DNA from: CAMYLY01 sp036397755
GTDB lineage: Bacteria > Gemmatimonadota > Gemmatimonadetes > Gemmatimonadales > GWC2-71-9
Length of the DNA: 28,336 nt
Reading direction: 5' to 3'
Assembly (NCBI GenBank): GCA_036397755.1
Contig: DASWII010000032.1
Location: forward strand, 1 to 28,336
The notes under the pieces are model-generated. The model was given only the letters and a program-made list of their open reading frames with translations. It made no database searches and was not told where the DNA came from. Below, piece after piece: positions 23,101-28,336 of the stretch (positions within the stretch are counted from its first letter, which is position 1; every line of letters starts with the position of its first letter). The translations under genes and the position numbers were made by a program.

Positions 23101-23502
23101 TCAGGTCACGAGACGTTCGAGCACGCGCTCCATCCGACTCCGCACATCGGCCGCCACCGGCGCGAGCGTCGGGTTGGCGCTGAGCTGTAGTTGCCGCTCG
23201 GGATCCAACGCGGATACGACGGTGCCCCCGTCGTCGTCCTCATATACGATGACGTTGCAAGGCAGGAGGAGTCCAATCTCGAGCTCGGTTGAGAGTGCGC
23301 CGTGGGCGAGCCGCGGATTGCATGCTCCCAGGATCACGTAGGGGCGGAACTCGAGGTCCAGCTTCTGTCTGAAGGTTGCGCGCACATCGATCTCGGTGAT
23401 GACCCCAAATCCCTCCACCGCCAGCTCCTCTCGCACGCGCGCCATCGTTGGACCGTGTGGCGCGTCCAGCTTGATCTGCATACCGTATGTGTTAGTTGAC
23501 AT
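23101..23502 (-). CDS. DUF302 family protein (TT1751-like fold)
   Basis: 133 residues, the usual size of a single DUF302 domain. The pattern 'EELAVEGFGVITEIDV', 'EFRPYVILGACNPRLAH' and 'GLLLPCNVIVYED' matches the family. Cys residues occur in the GACNP and LPCNV motifs, the latter being characteristic of the family. There is no signal peptide. The biochemical function of DUF302 is not established. A GGAGAGGGG ribosome-binding site precedes the ATG. The gene is first in the minus-strand operon (amidase starts 19 bp on) and diverges from coxB across 138 bp. A GATAAT box on the minus strand (23541-23546) could be its -10. Confidence 0.93.
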   Translation of the reverse strand: MSTNTYGMQIKLDAPHGPTMARVREELAVEGFGVITEIDVRATFRQKLDLEFRPYVILGACNPRLAHGALSTELEIGLLLPCNVIVYEDDDGGTVVSALDPERQLQLSANPTLAPVAADVRSRMERVLERLVT

Positions 23503-23540
23503 GGTCCCCTCTCCTCACAGCCACCGGTCTCTCGCCGCGA

Positions 23541-23546
23541 ATTATC
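23541..23546 (-). promoter_or_regulatory. Possible -10 box of the DUF302 operon
   Basis: On the minus strand the sequence reads GATAAT, five of six to TATAAT, 38 bp upstream of the DUF302 start. The -35 position is poor (CGATGA with a 17-bp spacer). It overlaps the same 138-bp region as the cox promoter, so the two transcription units may share control. Confidence 0.35.
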
Positions 23547-23570
23547 GGCGGGGTGGTCGGCTTTCATCGG

Positions 23571-23599
23571 TTGACCGCCCCGGCCGCGGCGGCTACCAT
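23571..23599 (+). promoter_or_regulatory. Sigma70-like promoter of the cox operon
   Basis: TTGACC (23571-23576, five of six) and TACCAT (23594-23599, four of six) are separated by exactly 17 bp. Transcription would start near 23606, about 35 nt before the coxB ATG at 23641. This is the best promoter match in the window. The spacer is very G/C-rich. Confidence 0.6.
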
Positions 23600-23640
23600 T
23601 CGCCGCTGAATTCCCCAAATCTACCGCCACGCCAAGGGAT

Positions 23641-24663
23641 ATGAACAACCGACGGTCCATCGGGGTCGCGTTTGCGGCGCTCGCACTCATGCTGGCCGCC
23701 TGCGCCGGTGACTATCCGCAATCCACCCTGCATCCGACGGCGGATTTCGGGTATCAGATCGACGGGCTCTCGCGCACGATCTTCTGGTGGGCCGTGGCCG
23801 TGTTCGTCATCGTCGAAACGGTGCTGGTCGTGGCGGTGCTGAAGTTCCGCGATCGGCCCGGCGCGGCGGACCCCGCCGTCGTGCACGGGAACACCTTGAT
23901 GGAGATGGCCTGGACCCTCGCACCCGCGGTCGTTCTGGTGTTCATCGCCGTTCCGTCGATCCAGACCATTCTGAAAACCACCGGCGCGCCGGTCGACGGG
24001 GCGCTCGAAGTCGAGGTGATCGGTCACCAATGGTGGTGGGAATTCCGTTATCCGGCACTGGCGGTCACGACGGCAAACGAGATGCACGTGCCACAGGGCC
24101 GCACGGTCACGCTGCGGATGACCTCCGCGGATGTGATCCACTCCTTCTGGGCGCCTAAACTCGGCGGGAAGCGCGATGTGCTGCCGGGCCGCGTCACCCG
24201 CATCGCGTTCACGCCCGACTCCGTCGGCGAGTTCATGGGACAGTGCGCGGAGTTCTGCGGGGAATCGCACGCCAACATGCGGTTGCGCCTGGTCGTGGAC
24301 GCGCCGGCGGATTTCGAGGCCTGGGTTGCCGGTCAGCGAACAGCGCCGCCGGCGCCCGACTCGGCGGCGACAACCGAGCGCGCCGGACTGGCGGCGTTTC
24401 GACAGGTGCGGCAGCCGGCGAATCACTCCTGTATCGCCTGCCACGCGATCGAGGGCGTGTCCGCGGGCGTGCTTGGGCCCGATCTCTCGCACCTGGCGAG
24501 TCGCGGGACGATTGCCGGGGGGATTCTCCCCATGAGCGCCGACGGACTGACGCGTTGGCTCCGCGATCCCACGGTGGTCAAGCCCGGGAGCCTGATGCCG
24601 AAGATCGAGCTGAGCGAGGCCGAAATCGACGCGCTCGTCGCGTACCTCACGAGCCTGCGGTAG
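23641..24663 (+). CDS. coxB: Cytochrome c oxidase subunit II with fused cytochrome c domain (caa3 type)
   Basis: 340 residues. The N-terminus is a lipoprotein signal with lipobox LAAC (C21), as in many caa3 subunits II. Two transmembrane helices follow (about 46-67 and 88-110), then the cupredoxin domain with the aromatic patch 'GHQWWWEF' (128-135) and all CuA ligands: H167, C202, E204, C206, H210, M213. A cytochrome c domain (about 245-340) carries heme site CIACH (C264, C267, H268) and likely axial M319 in 'PGSLMP'. Electrons pass from soluble cytochrome c or the fused heme c to CuA, then to subunit I. It is the first gene of the cox operon; AAGGGA lies only 1 nt before the ATG, an unusually short spacing. 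Confidence 0.97.
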   Translation: MNNRRSIGVAFAALALMLAACAGDYPQSTLHPTADFGYQIDGLSRTIFWWAVAVFVIVETVLVVAVLKFRDRPGAADPAVVHGNTLMEMAWTLAPAVVLVFIAVPSIQTILKTTGAPVDGALEVEVIGHQWWWEFRYPALAVTTANEMHVPQGRTVTLRMTSADVIHSFWAPKLGGKRDVLPGRVTRIAFTPDSVGEFMGQCAEFCGESHANMRLRLVVDAPADFEAWVAGQRTAPPAPDSAATTERAGLAAFRQVRQPANHSCIACHAIEGVSAGVLGPDLSHLASRGTIAGGILPMSADGLTRWLRDPTVVKPGSLMPKIELSEAEIDALVAYLTSLR

Positions 24664-24675
24664 GAGGTGCCGACC

Positions 24676-26475
24676 ATGGCCACCGCCGCCCTCGCCATCG
24701 AGGCGCCTCAGGCCCGTTCGGGGATCCGGAGTTGGATCACCACCACGGATCACAAGCGGATCGGCATTCTGTACGGCGTGACCGCGTTCTTCTTCTTCCT
24801 GGTCGGGGGGCTGGAAGCGCTCCTGATTCGGGCGCAATTGGGGTCGCCCCACAATACGCTGGTCAGCGCCGAAACGTACAATCAGCTGTTTACCATGCAC
24901 GGCACGACGATGGTGTTCCTGGCGATCATGCCGTTGTCGGCCGCGTTCTTCAACTACATCATCCCGCTGCAAATCGGCGCGCGTGACGTCGCGTTTCCGC
25001 GATTGAATGCGTTCAGCTACTGGGTGTTCCTGCTCGGCGGTCTGTTCATGAACGCCAGCTTCCTGTTCGGTGCGGCTCCCGATGGGGGCTGGTTTGGCTA
25101 CGCCAACCTGACGTCGCTGCAATACTCGCCCGGCCTGAACATCGATTTCTGGGTCCTCGGCCTGCAGATCCTGGGCGTGGCGTCCATCGCCGCGGGGATC
25201 AACTTCTTGATCACGATCGTCAACCTCCGGGCGCCGGGCATGACGATGATGCGGCTGCCCGTGTTCACGTGGATGGCGTTGATCACGCAGTTCATCATCG
25301 TCACCGCGTTCCCCGTGATCACGGTGGCGTTGGTGCTGCTGATGTTCGACCGCACGTTCGGCACCACCTTCTACAGCGTGGCCGCCGGCGGAGACGTCCT
25401 GCTCTGGCAGCACTTGTTCTGGCTGTTTGGCCATCCGGAGGTGTACATCCTGATTCTCCCCACCATGGGGATGGTGTCGGAAGTCATTCCGACGTTTTCG
25501 CGCAAGCCGTTGTTCGGGTACGCGGTCGTCGTGTATTCCGGGCTCCTGATCGCGCTGCTCGGGTGGGGAGTGTGGGCGCACCACATGTTCGCGGTCGGGA
25601 TGGGAAGCGTCGCGGACTCGGTGTTCTCCGCGACGACGATGCTGATCGCGATACCGACCGGGGTGAAGATCTTCAACTGGATCGCCACCATGTGGGGCGG
25701 CAGGATACGGCTCGAAACGCCGATGCTGTTCGCGATCGGTTTCATCGCGATGTTCATCATCGGCGGTCTGTCGGGTGTGATGCACTCCTCCGCGCCCGCG
25801 GACCTCCAGCAGACCGACACGTACTTTGTCGTGGCGCACATTCATTACGTGCTGTACGGTGGTGCCATTCAGGGGATCTTCGCGGGGATCTACTACTGGT
25901 GGCCCAAGATCACCGGCTGGAAGCTCAACGACGGCATCGGCAAGCTCCACTTCTGGCTCTCGCTCCTCGGGATGAACCTGGCGTTCTTCCCGATGCACGC
26001 GATCGGTCTGCTGGGCATGCCGCGCCGCATCTATACGTACGACACGGCGTTGGGCCTCGACACCATGAATCTCGTGTCGACGATCGGTGCGTTCATCGTG
26101 GGCGCGAGTGCGCTGGTGTTCCTGTTCAATACGTGGTGGTCCAGGCGGAAGGAACCGGCGGGCGCGGACCCGTGGGGCGGCGCGACGTTGGAGTGGACGA
26201 TCCCGTCCCCTCCACCGCCGTACAACTTCACGGCCATCCCGGAAGTCGTAAGCCGGTTGCCACGATGGTCGCGGACCGAGATGAAAGCCATTCCGGACGT
26301 GCCGCCCGAGCCGATCCACCTGCCGCCGGGGTCGTACTGGCCGCTCGTGGCCGCCGCGGGCATCGTGGTCCTGGCCACGGGTGCCCTCCTGAAGGCTCTA
26401 ATCCTCGCGATTGGTGGCGGCGCGATCGTCGTCGTGGCGATTTTCGCGTGGGCGTTCGAGCCGTTCGAGGCATGA
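24676..26475 (+). CDS. ctaD: Cytochrome c oxidase subunit I (heme a / heme a3-CuB)
   Basis: 599 residues; ATG 24676 is chosen over GTG 24667 because AGGAGG (24662-24667) is ideally spaced. Ligands are present: H75 (TMHG) and H390 for heme a, H388 for heme a3, and H253, H302, H303 for CuB. The Tyr257 cross-link partner lies in GHPEVY. Glu255 marks an A1-type D-channel oxidase, and K331 lies in the K-channel stretch 'IPTGVK'. It is the proton-pumping core that reduces O2 to water in the inner membrane. About 12 core transmembrane helices are followed by a Pro-rich loop (about 500-550) and two extra C-terminal helices (about 550-595). It follows coxB by 12 bp. Confidence 0.98.
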   Translation: MATAALAIEAPQARSGIRSWITTTDHKRIGILYGVTAFFFFLVGGLEALLIRAQLGSPHNTLVSAETYNQLFTMHGTTMVFLAIMPLSAAFFNYIIPLQIGARDVAFPRLNAFSYWVFLLGGLFMNASFLFGAAPDGGWFGYANLTSLQYSPGLNIDFWVLGLQILGVASIAAGINFLITIVNLRAPGMTMMRLPVFTWMALITQFIIVTAFPVITVALVLLMFDRTFGTTFYSVAAGGDVLLWQHLFWLFGHPEVYILILPTMGMVSEVIPTFSRKPLFGYAVVVYSGLLIALLGWGVWAHHMFAVGMGSVADSVFSATTMLIAIPTGVKIFNWIATMWGGRIRLETPMLFAIGFIAMFIIGGLSGVMHSSAPADLQQTDTYFVVAHIHYVLYGGAIQGIFAGIYYWWPKITGWKLNDGIGKLHFWLSLLGMNLAFFPMHAIGLLGMPRRIYTYDTALGLDTMNLVSTIGAFIVGASALVFLFNTWWSRRKEPAGADPWGGATLEWTIPSPPPPYNFTAIPEVVSRLPRWSRTEMKAIPDVPPEPIHLPPGSYWPLVAAAGIVVLATGALLKALILAIGGGAIVVVAIFAWAFEPFEA

Positions 26476-26476
26476 G

Positions 26477-27061
26477 ATGAGTGACGCCGTAGCCCATCAC
26501 CCCACGAGCACCGGACTCGACTCGCGGAAGCTCGCATTCTGGACGTTCATCGGCTCGGAATGTCTGCTGTTCGGTTCGTTGATTTCCACGTATCTCGTGT
26601 ACAAGGGTCGCAGTGTTACGGGACCCACGCCCGCCGAGATCTTGAACATCCCGCTCACGTCGGTGAGCACGTTCGATCTGCTGATGTCCAGCTTGGCGAT
26701 GGTGCTGGCGCTCGCCGCCGTGGCCCGCGGGGACCGGCTTTGGGCTCGGGTGTGGCTCGCGACGACCGCCGCGCTCGGCGCGATCTTCCTGGGGTTCCAG
26801 GCCTACGAGTTCACTCATTTCGTGCAGGAAGGCCTGAAGCTGCAGACCAACTTGTTCGGGTCGACGTTCTTCACGCTGACCGGCTTTCATGGCGGCCACG
26901 TGCTGGTCGGTGTGCTCTGGTTGCTGACGCTGCTGTTTCGTTCGTTTCAGGGCAAGCTTGGGCCGGACAAGGCCCTGCTGGTGGAGCTCGCCGGCTTGTA
27001 CTGGCATTTTGTCGACGTCGTGTGGATCGTGATCTTCACGGTCGTCTACCTCATTCAGTAG
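26477..27061 (+). CDS. ctaE: Cytochrome c oxidase subunit III
   Basis: 194 residues with five hydrophobic segments, the short form common in caa3 oxidases. Hallmarks are 'FIGSECLLFGSL' (24-35), 'GFQAYEF' (106-112), 'GSTFFTLTGFHGGHV' (128-142) and the terminal 'YWHFVDVVWIVIF' (175-187). Subunit III stabilises subunit I and supports proton uptake through the D channel. The ATG at 26477 begins one base after the subunit I stop; longer upstream reading frames only overlap ctaD out of frame. Confidence 0.96.
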   Translation: MSDAVAHHPTSTGLDSRKLAFWTFIGSECLLFGSLISTYLVYKGRSVTGPTPAEILNIPLTSVSTFDLLMSSLAMVLALAAVARGDRLWARVWLATTAALGAIFLGFQAYEFTHFVQEGLKLQTNLFGSTFFTLTGFHGGHVLVGVLWLLTLLFRSFQGKLGPDKALLVELAGLYWHFVDVVWIVIFTVVYLIQ

Positions 27062-27070
27062 GTTCGGATC

Positions 27071-27376
27071 ATGAATGAACATGAGAACGCGGCGCGCGGA
27101 CATGCTACCGCCGGCACCTACCTGGTCGTGGCGGCCATCCTGACCGTCATCACCGTGGTCGAGGTTGGGGTGTACTACGTGCCGAGTCTCAAACCGGTGC
27201 TCGCGCCCACACTGATCGTGTTGTCGGCCAGTAAGTTCGCGCTGGTCGTGATGTTCTACATGCACCTGAGGCAGGATCACCGCTTGTTCTCCGCGATCTT
27301 CGTGGTCCCGCTCATGATCGCCGTGGGCGTGGCCATTGCACTCCTCTTCTTGTTCGGCGTGCTCGCGGTGGGGTGA
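27071..27376 (+). CDS. Cytochrome c oxidase subunit IV (prokaryotic type, CtaF/CoxD-like)
   Basis: 101 residues with three transmembrane helices (about 16-36, 42-62, 72-97). The motif 'SASKFALVVMFYMHLRQD' (52-69) is typical of COX4_pro subunits, with the conserved K, F, Y, M, H, L pattern. It is an accessory membrane subunit of the aa3/caa3 oxidase. It starts 9 bp after the subunit III stop. Confidence 0.94.
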   Translation: MNEHENAARGHATAGTYLVVAAILTVITVVEVGVYYVPSLKPVLAPTLIVLSASKFALVVMFYMHLRQDHRLFSAIFVVPLMIAVGVAIALLFLFGVLAVG

Positions 27377-27403
27377 CCTGTGCCCAGTGAGCGGTAAACC
27401 GTA

Positions 27404-28279
27404 ATGGGGCGTACCGCCGCTCCTTCCCGGTGGACGGATCTCACCGAGCTGACCAAGCCTGGAATCATCGTGTGGGTGCTGATTACCGTGGCCGCCGGAT
27501 TCTATCTGGCGGCCCCGGACGCCCTCGCTGGACTCACGCTCTTCCACACGCTGTTGGCGGCCACGGCAGTGGCCGCCGCCTCCAACGCGCTCAATCAGGT
27601 GCTCGAACGGGATATCGATCGCCTGATGGACCGCACGCGTCATCGACCGCTGGCGGCCGGCCGGATGAGCCCGCGTCTCGTGGCGGTGCTCGGGGCCGCG
27701 CTTGGGATCGCCGGCATCGTGTGGTTTGCCGCGTTCACCACACCACTCACCACCGTGCTCGGCGCGGCGACGCTCGTCCTCTACGTGCTCGCGTACACGC
27801 CCCTCAAACGCCGATCGTCGTTCGCGACGCTGGTCGGTGCCGTCCCGGGCGCGCTGCCCATCCTCGGGGGCTGGGCCGCCACGGGCCGCGGTCTCGATCC
27901 GACGGCGTGGGCGCTGTTTGGTTTACTGTTTTGCTGGCAGCTCCCGCACTTTCTGGCGCTTGCGTGGATTTTCCGGGAGGACTACGCGCGCGCGGGGCTC
28001 AAAATGCTCAGCGTGACGGCGGGACAAGCGACGACGTTCCGCCAGGCCCTCGCCTACGGGACCGCGCTGGTCCCGATTGGCTTGATCCCGGCTGTCACGG
28101 GGAACGCCGGGCTCGCGTACGTCGTGGGATCGCTGCTGCTCGGGGGGTGGGTGGTGTTCGCGACGGTCCGCGCGGGTCGGTCGGGATCCACGCCGCATGC
28201 GTGGCAGCTGTTCAGCGCGACCGTCGTGTACCTGCCGGCGATGCTGGGTTTGCTGGTGGTGGATCGCCTGATCGGGTGA
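27404..28279 (+). CDS. cyoE: Heme O synthase (protoheme IX farnesyltransferase)
   Basis: 291 residues; UbiA-type prenyltransferase (ctaB/cyoE). The first Asp-rich motif spans 'ALNQVLERDIDRLMDRTRHR' (62-81), with D70, D72 and D76. The second conserved block is 'YTPLKRRSSFATLVGAVPGA' (about 131-150). About eight to nine transmembrane helices are visible. The enzyme attaches a farnesyl group to heme b, giving heme O, the precursor of heme A used by subunit I. Its place at the end of the cox operon, 27 bp after subunit IV, supports an aa3-type oxidase. Heme A synthase (ctaA) is not in the window. The ribosome-binding site is weak. Confidence 0.97.
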   Translation: MGRTAAPSRWTDLTELTKPGIIVWVLITVAAGFYLAAPDALAGLTLFHTLLAATAVAAASNALNQVLERDIDRLMDRTRHRPLAAGRMSPRLVAVLGAALGIAGIVWFAAFTTPLTTVLGAATLVLYVLAYTPLKRRSSFATLVGAVPGALPILGGWAATGRGLDPTAWALFGLLFCWQLPHFLALAWIFREDYARAGLKMLSVTAGQATTFRQALAYGTALVPIGLIPAVTGNAGLAYVVGSLLLGGWVVFATVRAGRSGSTPHAWQLFSATVVYLPAMLGLLVVDRLIG

Positions 28280-28311
28280 CCCCGACCGCCGGCGGGTGAA
28301 GGCGCATGGTC

Positions 28312-28336
28312 GCTGGCCGATCGTCGATCGGCCAGC
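28312..28336 (+). terminator. Strong hairpin at the window end, probable cox-operon terminator
   Basis: Perfect 11-bp inverted repeat GCTGGCCGATC (28312-28322), 3-nt loop, GATCGGCCAGC (28326-28336), 32 bp past the cyoE stop. The window ends with the stem, so a following T-run cannot be judged. A short open frame starting at ATG 28306 overlaps it and is not credible from the few codons visible. Confidence 0.55.

Noticed and set aside
23593..26319. 908-codon open frame antisense to coxB and ctaD
   Set aside because: His/Arg/Asp/Glu-rich translation with no family pattern; it mirrors the strongly coding, ligand-complete coxB and ctaD and arises from GC-biased third positions.
28306..28336. Start of a further cox-linked gene (ATG at 28306)
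   Set aside because: Only ten codons are visible and they overlap a perfect hairpin; no residues are recognisable.

Overview
The window is GC-rich, tightly packed bacterial DNA. Its gene content suggests a Gram-negative, aerobic member of the Gemmatimonadota or a close relative. The reasons are lineage-typical combinations: a six-bladed beta-propeller protein with a GPGEF motif, a DUF5916 (CBM9-like plus outer-membrane barrel) protein, a soluble-type Ser/Thr kinase with a PASTA-less C-terminus, a POTRA-less Omp85-type barrel, many GTG starts, and a caa3-type oxidase operon. The assignment is inference from gene content, not from a marker gene.

Layout. (1) 1-4388: the 3' part of a beta-propeller gene faces a large hybrid histidine kinase (REC-GAF-PAS-PAS-PAS-HisKA-HATPase-REC). 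(2) 4389-5225: a stretch without intact genes. It holds what looks like the last 56 codons of a cheB-type methylesterase, an orphan perfect hairpin, and a frameshifted 3' remnant of an amidohydrolase that ends 15 bp from the 3' end of a tRNA-Leu(UAG) gene. This has the look of a decayed integration site. (3) 5397-11934: an envelope-themed block. It contains a small lipoprotein, a Ser/Thr kinase translationally coupled to an Omp85-like barrel, a divergent GntR regulator translationally coupled to a slipin, a PlsC-type acyltransferase and a small membrane protein. (4) 12215-15919: a DUF5916 outer-membrane protein followed 12 bp later by a stand-alone PD-(D/E)XK nuclease with a four-cysteine Fe-S signature. 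(5) 23502 down to 15957 (minus strand): a long run of eight tightly spaced genes, DUF302 protein, Tat-exported amidase, ABC ATPase, ABC permease, zinc-less quinone-oxidoreductase-type MDR enzyme, EEP-family hydrolase, alpha/beta hydrolase and DUF1028 protein. (6) 23641-28279 (plus strand): coxB, ctaD, ctaE, subunit IV and cyoE, i.e. an aa3/caa3 cytochrome c oxidase operon with its heme O synthase. It starts at a clear sigma70-like promoter and is followed by a strong hairpin at the window edge.

How the parts work together. The cox operon encodes a complete proton-pumping terminal oxidase, with cytochrome c fused to subunit II. The eight-gene minus-strand run shares its divergent upstream region with cox; its gene set (exported hydrolases, one exporter, an oxidoreductase) does not point to one known pathway. 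The kinase/barrel and GntR/slipin pairs diverge from one small intergenic region and probably form an envelope-homeostasis locus, though this is inferred only from linkage. No CRISPR array, insertion sequence, phage gene or replication origin was seen.
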